Assembly (NCBI GenBank): GCA_003248965.1
Contig: QFQU01000003.1
Span: 95,614 to 159,613 of the forward strand
Reading direction: 5' to 3'
DNA from: Brevundimonas sp.
GTDB lineage: Bacteria; Pseudomonadota; Alphaproteobacteria; Caulobacterales; Caulobacteraceae
Length of the DNA: 64,000 bases
Shown here: positions 24,282 to 32,074 of the stretch, one piece after another
Layout: every line of letters begins with the position of its first letter
How positions within the stretch are numbered: position 1 is the first letter of the stretch
Position numbers and translations under genes: made by a program
Notes under the pieces: generated by a model
Told to the model about the DNA's origin: nothing
Seen by the model: the letters and a program-made list of their open reading frames with translations, nothing else
Databases searched by the model: none

Positions 24282-24383
24282 GCGCAAGACCCGCTGTTTC
24301 CGAAAACCGATCCGCTGCTGCGTCGCCGCGAGTTGACGCCCGAGGAGCGTGAGGACGTGGCGGCTTTCCTGGAAGCCCTCTAA
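24282..24383 (+). pseudogene. Cytochrome-c-like gene remnant, C-terminal 33 codons
   Basis: Immediately beyond IS copy B a plus-strand frame reads DPLFPKTDPLLRRRELTPEEREDVAAFLEAL and stops at 24383. The ELTPEEREDVAAFLEAL ending is the classic last helix of c-type cytochromes and di-heme peroxidases. The rest of the gene, including any CxxCH, is missing, removed at the IS boundary. From 24384 to 24485 nothing is seen. Confidence 0.6.
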
Positions 24384-24485
24384 CGCTGGACAGGAAGGCC
24401 ATCCTCACGTCAGGGTGGGATGAAGGCTCTCGGTTCGCTTGAACGGAGACGTCGTCCCGCTCTAACACATAGCGATAGCTAGGCC

Positions 24486-25112
24486 TTAGGGTCTGGTCCA
24501 GCTGGCGACGAAGCGGGCGGCCTGGGCTCCGATGGTCTGGGGGGGCTGGCCCGGCTTGAACACCGCTGATCCGATGCCGAAGCCCGACGCGCCCGCAGTG
24601 CGCCAATCGGCTATGCTGTCGGGTTCGACACCGCCGACAGGGTAGATGCGGGTTTCGGCGGGCAGGACGGCGCGGACGGCTTTCAGACCCTTGGGGCCGG
24701 CGATCTCGGCGGGGAAGAGTTTCAGGGCGTCGGCGCCGGCGTCCAAAGCGGCGAAGGCTTCGGACGGGGTGAAGAAGCCGGGGAGGGACAACAGGCCCAG
24801 GGTCTTGGTCTCGCGGATCACCTCGACGTTCGCATTGGGCGAGATGATCAACTGGCCGCCGGCGTCCGCGACCTCTCGCGCCGCCGCGACGCTCAGCACC
24901 GTGCCGGCGCCGACCAGGGCGCGGCCGTCGAGCGCGGCGCGCAGACGGCGGATGCTTTCCAGCGGCTCGGGTGAGTTCAGCGGCACTTCCAGGCAGCGGA
25001 AACCGGCAGCGACGATGGCCTCGCCGATTTCGACCGCCTCGTCCGGTTTCAGGCCGCGCAGGATGGCGATCAGCGGCAGGGCGTCCAGGCTTTCAATGGC
25101 GACGGAAATCAT
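24486..25112 (-). CDS. dgoA: 2-dehydro-3-deoxy-6-phosphogalactonate aldolase
   Basis: This 208-residue class I KDPG/KDPGal aldolase splits 2-keto-3-deoxy-6-phosphogalactonate to pyruvate and glyceraldehyde-3-phosphate, the last step of galactose oxidation. Motifs are LPLIAILRGLKPDEA with the catalytic Glu region (CLEVPLNSPEP), VGAGTVLS, and the Schiff-base lysine in ADALKLFPAE. The ILRG and LNSP forms favour DgoA over Eda. Its start overlaps the dgoK stop by four bases, so the two are coupled. Confidence 0.92.
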   Translation of the reverse strand: MISVAIESLDALPLIAILRGLKPDEAVEIGEAIVAAGFRCLEVPLNSPEPLESIRRLRAALDGRALVGAGTVLSVAAAREVADAGGQLIISPNANVEVIRETKTLGLLSLPGFFTPSEAFAALDAGADALKLFPAEIAGPKGLKAVRAVLPAETRIYPVGGVEPDSIADWRTAGASGFGIGSAVFKPGQPPQTIGAQAARFVASWTRP

Positions 25113-25999
25113 TGGGCAAGGGCCTCATGAATGCGCCACAGGCCTCTGGCCGTGGCGGCGGCGCCGTCCGCGATGCGGACGTCTTGGAAACCGCCCTGCG
25201 CCAGGGCGGCGGCATAGCGGCGGCTCAAAGCCTCGGCGCCGATCAGGATGATGGGACGATGGTTCGCATCGACCTGGGCCGCGACCTCGGCCCCGATCAG
25301 CAGGCCCGACAGATAGTCGGCCGAGGACGCCGGCGAAAGGCGTCCGGCCAGGCCCTCGACCCGCACCGAGAACAGGGCGGCGGTCACGGCGGGATCATGC
25401 AAGGCCCGCTCCACCCCAGCGGCGAAGGCGTCGTCGTCCACGCCCGGCTCGCCCATGTCGGCGCCCAGGATGGTGCCCTTGCGGATGGCGGCGAACAGTT
25501 CGCCGGTCATGAAGGTGCGGAAATGGGTGATCTGTCCGCCAGCCGTGCGGATCCATTTGCTGTGGGTGCCGGGGCCGACGACCACCGCGTCGTCCGGCGC
25601 GTCCAGGCCAAAGACCTGGGTCTCCTCGCCGCGGATCACGTCCTGAAGGCGGCCGTCCTGAAACACGGCGATGCCGGGCACAATCGAAACGTGGGGCGCG
25701 TCATCGGGGCTGGCCACGGCGCTCGCCAGGTCCGCGACGCAGGCCGGGCACGGCAGATAGGCCATCTCGCGCCACCGGCCGCGCGCCCCGGCCATGCCGC
25801 TGACCAGCACCGGCAAGCCGTCGTTCAGCCAGTCGCCCGCGACATCGTTCAACACTTCGCGGAATTGACCGGGCGCCAGGCCGCCGGCGCCGCGCGGGTC
25901 GGTGCGGCTGTCCAGCACCACGCCGCCCTCGGCGATCCGCATGACGCGCAGATTGCTGGTGCCCCAATCGACCCCGATCAGTCCGGTCGCTGAACTCAC
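25109..25999 (-). CDS. dgoK: 2-dehydro-3-deoxygalactonokinase
   Basis: This 296-residue ASKHA-fold kinase phosphorylates 2-keto-3-deoxygalactonate. The phosphate-binding GVDWGTSNLRVMR at the N-terminus, GMAGARGRWREMAYLPCPA and VVGPGTHSKWI are DgoK landmarks. It starts with GTG 25999, one base after the stop of the symporter gene, and overlaps dgoA, giving a tight symporter, dgoK, dgoA operon. Confidence 0.94.
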   Translation of the reverse strand: MSSATGLIGVDWGTSNLRVMRIAEGGVVLDSRTDPRGAGGLAPGQFREVLNDVAGDWLNDGLPVLVSGMAGARGRWREMAYLPCPACVADLASAVASPDDAPHVSIVPGIAVFQDGRLQDVIRGEETQVFGLDAPDDAVVVGPGTHSKWIRTAGGQITHFRTFMTGELFAAIRKGTILGADMGEPGVDDDAFAAGVERALHDPAVTAALFSVRVEGLAGRLSPASSADYLSGLLIGAEVAAQVDANHRPIILIGAEALSRRYAAALAQGGFQDVRIADGAAATARGLWRIHEALAQ

Positions 26000-26000
26000 C

Positions 26001-27575
26001 TCACCACCAGATCGTATAGACCAGGATCAGGAAGGCGATCACGCCGACCGCCGCCAGGTTGAAGCCCAGCGAGGTCTTGTAGCTGATCTGGTCCAGCTTG
26101 ATCTTCATGGCGTCGGGCTTGGCCGGGACAAGCAGGGACACGATCACCGCCGCGATCAGCGAGACGACGAAGACCACGCCGACCCGGTTCATGAAGGGGA
26201 AGATGAACTGGCCGGTTTCCTGCAGCCACCAGAAGACCGCCGACAGCACGACCGAGCCGATGGCGGCGGTCAGGGCGCCCGCTTCGGAAGCCCGCTTCCA
26301 GAACAGGCCCAGCATGAAGATGACCACGATGCCGGGGGTGAAGAAGCCGGTGAACTCCTGGATGAACTGGAAGGCCTGATCGAAGCCGCCCAGCAGCGGG
26401 CGGGCGGTCAGGATGCCGATGATGACGGCGGCGACGGCGGCGATGCGGCCGACCGTGACCAGCTGATGCTCGGGCGTGTCCTTCCTGATCTTGGCGTAGA
26501 GGTCCAGGGTGAAGATGGTCGAGATCGAGTTCACCTTGGACGCCAGCGAGGCGATGATGGCGGCGATCAGGGCGGCGAAGACCAGACCCTTCAGACCCAC
26601 CGGCAGCAGGTTCATCATCGTCGGATAGGCCTGGTCCGGCGCCGACAGATTGGGGGCCAGGATCAGGGCGGCCATGCCCGGCAGCACCACGATCACCGGC
26701 ATCAGCAGCTTCAGATAGGCGGCGAAGGCGATGCCCTTCTGCGCTTCCGGCAGCGACTTGGCGGCCAGGGCGCGCTGGATGATGTACTGGTTGAAGCCCC
26801 AGTAGCTGATGTTCATGACCCACAGACCGCCCAGCAGCACGGCGATGCCCGGCAGCTCCTGATAGTGGGGATTGTCCTTGGACAGGATCATGTCGAACTT
26901 GTCCGGGAACTCGGTCAGCAGGGTGTGGAAGCCGGCGATCGCGCCGCCCGCACCGCCGATGGTCGACAGGGCGATGAAGCCGATGATCAGACCGCCGCAG
27001 ACCAGCAGGGCCACCTGGACGATGTCGGTCAGGGCCACGGCCTTCAGCCCGCCCCAAAGCTGATAGGCCAGGGCGAAGACGCCGATGGCGACGATGGCGT
27101 AATCCTGGTTGAAGCCCGTGACGGTGTGGACGGCGATGGCGCCCAGCCACAGGATCGAGGTCACGTTCACGAAGACGTAGAGCAGCAGCCAGAAGACGGC
27201 CATCACATTGCGGATCGTCGGTCCGTACCGCTGCTGCAGGAACTGCGGCATGGTCACGATCTCGTTGCGAAGGAAGATCGGCAGGAAGAACTTGCCCACG
27301 ATCAGCAGGGTCAGCGCCGCCATCCATTCGTAGGAGGCGATGCCGAGGCCGATCACATAGCCCGATCCGCTCATGCCGATGATCTGTTCGGCCGAGATGT
27401 TGGCGGCGATCAGCGAGGCGCCGATGGCCCACCAAGGCAGACTCCTGGACGCCATGAAATAGTCGGTGGAGGTCTTCTGATGTCCCGCCTTGCTGCGCGA
27501 GACCCACTGGGCCAGGCCGAAGATGAAGATGGCGTAGATCGCCAGAATCGCCAGATCGATGCCTGCGAGCTTCAT
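26001..27575 (-). CDS. Sodium/solute symporter (SSS), galactose/SGLT-like
   Basis: This 524-residue protein with about fourteen helices has an N-terminal half that tracks the Vibrio sodium/galactose symporter closely: KTSTDYFMASRSLPWWAIGASLIAANISAEQIIGMSGSGY, YWGFNQYIIQRALAAKSLPEAQKG and NVTSILWLGAIAV, including the unwound helix-1 sodium site and the NQ pair that holds galactose. Sodium-coupled uptake of galactose or a similar sugar across the inner membrane is likely. It is the first gene of the operon with dgoK and dgoA and is divergent from an IclR regulator. Confidence 0.92.
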   Translation of the reverse strand: MKLAGIDLAILAIYAIFIFGLAQWVSRSKAGHQKTSTDYFMASRSLPWWAIGASLIAANISAEQIIGMSGSGYVIGLGIASYEWMAALTLLIVGKFFLPIFLRNEIVTMPQFLQQRYGPTIRNVMAVFWLLLYVFVNVTSILWLGAIAVHTVTGFNQDYAIVAIGVFALAYQLWGGLKAVALTDIVQVALLVCGGLIIGFIALSTIGGAGGAIAGFHTLLTEFPDKFDMILSKDNPHYQELPGIAVLLGGLWVMNISYWGFNQYIIQRALAAKSLPEAQKGIAFAAYLKLLMPVIVVLPGMAALILAPNLSAPDQAYPTMMNLLPVGLKGLVFAALIAAIIASLASKVNSISTIFTLDLYAKIRKDTPEHQLVTVGRIAAVAAVIIGILTARPLLGGFDQAFQFIQEFTGFFTPGIVVIFMLGLFWKRASEAGALTAAIGSVVLSAVFWWLQETGQFIFPFMNRVGVVFVVSLIAAVIVSLLVPAKPDAMKIKLDQISYKTSLGFNLAAVGVIAFLILVYTIWW

Positions 27576-27698
27576 GGTGCGTTACTCCCCAACCCGGCCG
27601 GCGACGCGACCGCTTCAAAAAGCCTAAGGGACAGCGGCGGGCGCGGCAATGCGCTTTTTATATATGCTTTGGGTTTTCACTCACGGTATCGTCTGGGA

Positions 27699-28502
27699 AT
27701 GTCAGCGCCGCAAAGACCAGAATCCGCCATGACCGATCCGTCGCCCTCCGCGGATCGGAAATACCGTGCGCCGGCCTTGGAGAAGGGGCTGGATGTGCTG
27801 GAACTGCTGTCGGCGCAGGCCGAGGCCATGAGCTTGTCCCAAATGTCGGCGGCGCTTGGCCGGTCGGTCAGCGAACTGTTCCGGATGGTCCAGGTGCTGG
27901 AGTTTCGCGGCTATATCGAACAGGACGCTGGGGCCTATCGCCTGACCAACCGGCTGTTCGCCCTGGGCATGGCCCAAACGCCGGCGCGCTCTCTGGTGGA
28001 GGTCGCCCTGCCGACGATGCGTGACCTGGCCGCCGCCACTCGTCAATCCTGCCACCTGGTCGTCCCCAGCGGCGACCAGATCGTCGTCATCGCCCGGATC
28101 GAGAGCCCGGGCGACCTGGGCTATTCGGTTCGGGTCGGATACCGACGAAACATGCTGCACGCCACCTCGGGCCTGATGTTCTACGCGCGGGCCAATCCGC
28201 AAACGCGCGATCATCTGCACGATCTGCTGGTCGCCCAGTTCGGCGCCGAGGCCGTGGCGGCCTTCGCCAAGCAGGCGCGAGCCCTGACCAAAAACGATCA
28301 CGTCGCGCGTCCCAGCGATTTCGTGAAGGGCGTCACCGATCTGGTCGCGCCGATCCAGGGGGCGGACGGGGTGATCGCCACCTTGATCACGCCCTTCATC
28401 GAACAGCAGCCTGCCTCCTGCACCCTAGGCGAGGCGGCGATGCGGCTAGTTCAGGCCGCCGCCTTCATTTCCGATCAGATGGGCGCCGCCTCTCAAGCGT
28501 GA
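27699..28502 (+). CDS. IclR family transcriptional regulator (galactose branch)
   Basis: This 267-residue regulator has a winged helix-turn-helix at about 30-85 (ALEKGLDVLELLSAQAEAMSLSQMSAALGRSVSELFRMVQVLEFRGYIEQ) and a C-terminal effector domain (VGYRRNMLHATSGLMFYA). ATG 27699 or ATG 27729 could be the start; neither has a strong ribosome site. The frame is open far upstream only as a shadow of the symporter. It lies between the symporter operon and the dehydrogenase, dehydratase and lactonase genes and probably controls both directions. Confidence 0.9.
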   Translation: MSAPQRPESAMTDPSPSADRKYRAPALEKGLDVLELLSAQAEAMSLSQMSAALGRSVSELFRMVQVLEFRGYIEQDAGAYRLTNRLFALGMAQTPARSLVEVALPTMRDLAAATRQSCHLVVPSGDQIVVIARIESPGDLGYSVRVGYRRNMLHATSGLMFYARANPQTRDHLHDLLVAQFGAEAVAAFAKQARALTKNDHVARPSDFVKGVTDLVAPIQGADGVIATLITPFIEQQPASCTLGEAAMRLVQAAAFISDQMGAASQA

Positions 28503-28528
28503 GCCTCGCCGCATTGACAGCGGTGAAG

Positions 28529-28573
28529 TCAGGCGTCATTTTTGCTGACGATATTATCTTTCATTTGTGAAAG
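28529..28573. promoter_or_regulatory. Two palindromes, candidate operator of the galactose oxidation genes
   Basis: CTTTCA-TTTG-TGAAAG (28558-28573) is a perfect six-base inverted repeat, preceded by GTCAG with CTGAC at 28529-28550. Both lie in the 98-base gap before the sugar dehydrogenase. The TTTCA/TGAAA form is like sites bound by IclR-type sugar regulators, and such a gene lies just upstream. Confidence 0.5.
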
Positions 28574-28600
28574 TTTCCGCGTGGAGGCTCGCATCCCCTG

Positions 28601-29350
28601 ATGGCCGCCATCTATCCCGATCTGAAGGACAAGACCGTCATCGTCACGGGCGGCGCAGGGGGCATCGGCGAGGCGATCACGCGCGCCTTTCACGCTCAGG
28701 GCGCGCGTGTCGGCTTCCTGGACATCGACGTGGAGCGGGGCCGGTCGTTGGAGGCCGAGCTGGGCCAGGGCGCGCGTTTCGCCGCCTGTGACCTGACCGA
28801 TATTCCTGCCCTTAAGGCGGCGGTGGCGGAGGTACGCGGGGCGTTCGGGCCCATCGACGTTCTGGTCAATAATGCCGCCCATGATGAGCGCCACGCCACG
28901 CTTGACGTGACGGAGGCATATTGGGACGGCCGCATGGCGGTGAACCTGAAACATCAGTTCTTCGCCGCCCAGGCGGTGCTGCCGGACATGCAGGCCGCGG
29001 GCAAGGGTGCGATCGTCAATCTGGGCTCGACCTCCTGGATCATCGGCCAGGGCGGCATGCCGGCCTATACCGCCTGCAAGTCGGCCGTGATCGGGTTGAC
29101 CCGGTCGCTGGCGCGGGACTTCGGTCCCTTCGGCGTGCGCGTGAACGCCGTAGCGCCGGGATGGATCATGACCGAGCGGCAGCTTGAGCTTTGGGTCACG
29201 CCCGAAACCGAGAAAGAGATTTACGCCAACCAGTGTCTGAAGCGCCGGCTCGTGCCCGACGACATCGCCCGCGTGGTCGTCTTCATGTGCTCGGATGAGT
29301 CGGGGGCGATCACCAATCAACACTATGTCGTCGATGGCGGCTGGACCTGA
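28601..29350 (+). CDS. SDR sugar 1-dehydrogenase (galactose/xylose/arabinose type)
   Basis: This 249-residue NAD(P) enzyme has TGGAGGIGEAI (cofactor), VNNAAHDERH, serine in NLGSTSW, YTACKSAV (Tyr-x3-Lys) and a C-terminal DGGWT. It is a clear relative of the Caulobacter xylose dehydrogenase (shared IYPSLK-like start, RH in NDDRH, AYWD, ECLKGR-like QCLKRR). Placed with DgoK and DgoA, it most likely oxidises D-galactose to galactonolactone; xylose or arabinose remain possible. Its stop abuts the ATG of the dehydratase gene. Confidence 0.88.
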   Translation: MAAIYPDLKDKTVIVTGGAGGIGEAITRAFHAQGARVGFLDIDVERGRSLEAELGQGARFAACDLTDIPALKAAVAEVRGAFGPIDVLVNNAAHDERHATLDVTEAYWDGRMAVNLKHQFFAAQAVLPDMQAAGKGAIVNLGSTSWIIGQGGMPAYTACKSAVIGLTRSLARDFGPFGVRVNAVAPGWIMTERQLELWVTPETEKEIYANQCLKRRLVPDDIARVVVFMCSDESGAITNQHYVVDGGWT

Positions 29351-31153
29351 ATGACCGACAACTCAAAGCCCAAGAAGCCGCTGCGCAGCCGCGCCTGGTT
29401 CGACAACCCGGAAAATCCCGACATGACGGCGCTCTATCTGGAGCGCTATTTGAATTACGGTCTGACACGCCGGGAATTGCAGTCGGACAAGCCGATCATC
29501 GGCATCGCCCAGACCGGTTCGGATCTGTCGCCTTGCAACCGTCATCACCTGATTTTGGCGGAGCGGGTGCGGGACGGTATCCGTGAAGCAGGCGGCGTTC
29601 CGATGGAGTTCCCCGTTCACCCGATCCAGGAAACCGGCAAGCGGCCGACCGCCGGTCTGGATCGCAACCTGGCCTATCTGGGTCTGGTCGAGAGCCTCTA
29701 CGGCTATCCGCTGGACGGCGTCGTCCTGACCATCGGCTGCGACAAGACCACGCCCGCCTGCCTGATGGCCGCCGCCACGGTGGACATCCCCGCCATCGCC
29801 CTGTCGGTCGGGCCGATGCTGAACGGCTGGCACAAGGGCGAGCGCACGGGTTCGGGCGCCATCATCTGGAAGGCGCGTCAGATGATGGCGGCCGGAGAGA
29901 TCGACTATGACGGCTTTATCGAACTGGTGGCCTCGTCGGCGCCGTCGGTCGGCTATTGCAACACGATGGGCACGGCGACGACGATGAACTCGCTGGCCGA
30001 GGCCTTGGGCATGTCGCTGCCCGGCTCGGCCGCCATCCCGGCGCCCTATCGCGAGCGCGCCCAGGTCGCCTATGAGACGGGCCTGCGGATCGTGGAGATG
30101 GTGCGCGAGGATCTGAAGCCGTCCGACATCCTGACGAAGGACGCCTTCCACAACGCCATCGTCGTCAACTCCGCCATCGGCGGCTCGACCAACGCCCCGA
30201 TCCACCTGACGGCCCTGGCCCGCCACGCCCACGTCGACGTGCCGTTGCAGGACTGGCAGACCGAGGGGCTGCACGTCCCCCTGCTGGTCAACCTGCAGCC
30301 GGCGGGCGAGTATCTGGGCGAGGACTATTTCCACGCGGGCGGCGTGCCCGCCGTCGTCTCCGAACTGATGAAACAGGGGCTGATCCGCGAAGGCGCCCTG
30401 ACCGTCACCGGCAAGTCCATCGGCGACAACTGCAGGAACGCCGAGATCGTCCTGCCCGACGTCATCAAGACCTTCGACGCTCCGATGAAGACCGACGCGG
30501 GCTTCGTCGTCTTCACCGGCAATCTGTTCAACTCGGCCATCATGAAGCTGAGCGTGATCTCGGAAGAGTTCCGCCAACGCTATCTGTCGAACCCCGACGA
30601 CCTGAACGCCTTCGAAGGCCCCGCCGTCGTCTTCGACGGACCCGAGGACTATCACCACCGCATCGACGACGAGAGCCTGGGCATCACCGAGCGGACCCTG
30701 CTGTTCATGCGCGGCGCCGGCCCCATCGGCTATCCGGGCGCGGCCGAGGTCGTGAACATGCGGCCGCCCGCCTATCTGATCAAGAAGGGCGTCAGCGCCC
30801 TGGCCTGCATCGGCGACGGACGTCAGTCCGGCACCTCCGGCTCCCCCTCGATCCTGAACGCCTCGCCCGAAGCGGCGGCAGGCGGAAACATCGCCCTGCT
30901 GAAGACCGGCGACCGGGTCCGCATCGACCTGAACACCGGCCGCGCCGACATCTTGATCTCGGATGAGGAATTGGCCCAGCGGCGCCGGGCGCTCGAGGCG
31001 GCCGGGGGCTATGCCTATCCCGCCTCCCAGACTCCGTGGCAGGAAATGCAGCGCGCCGTGGTCGGCCAGCTGGAAACCGGCGCCGTGCTTGAACCCGCCG
31101 TGAAGTATCATCGTCTCGTCGATCGGTTTGGCCTGCCGCGCGACAGTCACTGA
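29351..31153 (+). CDS. IlvD/Edd family aldonate dehydratase (galactonate candidate)
   Basis: This 600-residue Fe-S dehydratase has SDLSPCNRHH, IGCDKTTPACLMAA and GYCNTMGTATTMNSLAEALG (cluster cysteines), NAIGGSTNA-like SAIGGSTNAPIH, and a C-terminal GDGRQSGTSGSPSILNASPE. It follows the Caulobacter xylonate dehydratase along its length. By context it should turn D-galactonate into 2-keto-3-deoxygalactonate, replacing the enolase-type DgoD that many bacteria use. It lies in one run with the dehydrogenase and lactonase. Confidence 0.9.
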   Translation: MTDNSKPKKPLRSRAWFDNPENPDMTALYLERYLNYGLTRRELQSDKPIIGIAQTGSDLSPCNRHHLILAERVRDGIREAGGVPMEFPVHPIQETGKRPTAGLDRNLAYLGLVESLYGYPLDGVVLTIGCDKTTPACLMAAATVDIPAIALSVGPMLNGWHKGERTGSGAIIWKARQMMAAGEIDYDGFIELVASSAPSVGYCNTMGTATTMNSLAEALGMSLPGSAAIPAPYRERAQVAYETGLRIVEMVREDLKPSDILTKDAFHNAIVVNSAIGGSTNAPIHLTALARHAHVDVPLQDWQTEGLHVPLLVNLQPAGEYLGEDYFHAGGVPAVVSELMKQGLIREGALTVTGKSIGDNCRNAEIVLPDVIKTFDAPMKTDAGFVVFTGNLFNSAIMKLSVISEEFRQRYLSNPDDLNAFEGPAVVFDGPEDYHHRIDDESLGITERTLLFMRGAGPIGYPGAAEVVNMRPPAYLIKKGVSALACIGDGRQSGTSGSPSILNASPEAAAGGNIALLKTGDRVRIDLNTGRADILISDEELAQRRRALEAAGGYAYPASQTPWQEMQRAVVGQLETGAVLEPAVKYHRLVDRFGLPRDSH

Positions 31154-31173
31154 GCGCAACGCCAGAGGAACTC

Positions 31174-32028
31174 ATGAGCGACGTCGAACTGGTCTGGGAC
31201 GTCCAGGCCGAACTGGGCGAAGGGCCTGTCTGGGATGCGGCGCGCGGCGTCGTCTGGTTCGTGGACATCAAGGGGCGCAAGCTGCACCGATACGACCCTG
31301 CGACAGGCGGGACGCGTTCGTGGGATACGCCGGACCAGACCGGGTTCGCCCTGCCGGCCGAAGATGGTTCTCTGATTTGCGGGGTTCGCGGCGGCCTGCA
31401 TCGCTTCGATCCTGATCGGGGCGACTTCTCCCGGTTTCAACCGGTGGAGGAAGACCGGCCGCAGAACCGGCTTAACGACGGCTATGTCGCGCCTGACGGG
31501 GCCCTGTGGTTCGGATCAATGGACGACAGCGAGCAACGGGAGACGGGCGCTCTCTATCGCTGGTTCCGGGGCGATCTGACGCGACACGACGACGGCTACG
31601 GCGTCACCAACGGGCCGTGCCTGAGCCCCGACGGCCGGACCCTCTATCACCACGACACGCTGAAGAAGACCATCCTGGCGTTTGATCACGACGAAGGCGC
31701 GATCTCGAACCGGCGCGTCTTCGCCGTGACCGAGGACGGCTATGCGGACGGGCCTAGCATGGACGCCGACGGCGTTCTGCACGTCGGCCTGTTCAACGGC
31801 TGGGGGGTAGCGCGCTTTTCGCCCCAAGGCGAACGCATCGGCAAGATCACGGCCCCCGTCCAGACCGTCACCAAGGCGGCCTTCGGGGGGGCGGACCTGC
31901 GCGACCTCTATCTGACCACCGCCTGGCTGGGCAACGCCGACAAGCGCGAGGTCCAGCCGACCTTGGGCGGCCTGTTCCGCGTGCGGGTCGAAACGCCCGG
32001 CCTGCCCCAGAACCTGATCCGGCTCTGA
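31174..32028 (+). CDS. SMP-30/gluconolactonase family aldonolactonase
   Basis: This 284-residue six-bladed propeller has metal ligands where expected: Glu16 in GEGPVWD, Asn in RLNDGYVAPDG, Asn in TNGPCLSPDG and Asp in YADGPSMDADG. It opens the lactone made by the upstream dehydrogenase. It is the third gene of the run, 20 bases after the dehydratase, with a terminator hairpin right after its stop. Confidence 0.92.
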   Translation: MSDVELVWDVQAELGEGPVWDAARGVVWFVDIKGRKLHRYDPATGGTRSWDTPDQTGFALPAEDGSLICGVRGGLHRFDPDRGDFSRFQPVEEDRPQNRLNDGYVAPDGALWFGSMDDSEQRETGALYRWFRGDLTRHDDGYGVTNGPCLSPDGRTLYHHDTLKKTILAFDHDEGAISNRRVFAVTEDGYADGPSMDADGVLHVGLFNGWGVARFSPQGERIGKITAPVQTVTKAAFGGADLRDLYLTTAWLGNADKREVQPTLGGLFRVRVETPGLPQNLIRL

Positions 32029-32034
32029 CAGGAA

Positions 32035-32061
32035 CCAGGCGGCGGCAAGCCCGCCGCCTGG
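32035..32061. terminator. Bidirectional terminator hairpin
   Basis: A perfect 11-base stem (CCAGGCGGCGG and CCGCCGCCTGG) with a five-base loop lies between the convergent lactonase and MFS genes. There is no T run, so it may need Rho or only protect the 3-prime ends. Confidence 0.6.
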
Positions 32062-32074
32062 ACATCAGGGACCG

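Noticed and set aside
21276..24400. Attachment-site repeat of the tRNA-Ser 3-prime end
   Set aside because: I could not find a second copy of the CCCTCTCTGTCCGCCA end in the IS region or at the right border; no integrase gene is present.
25902..28502. 866-codon plus-strand open frame
   Set aside because: Only the last third is the IclR gene. The rest is antisense to the symporter gene, rich in D, G, H, Q and R as expected of a GC-rich shadow.
29363..31159. 598-codon minus-strand open frame
   Set aside because: Exact antisense of the IlvD/Edd dehydratase; no recognisable domain.
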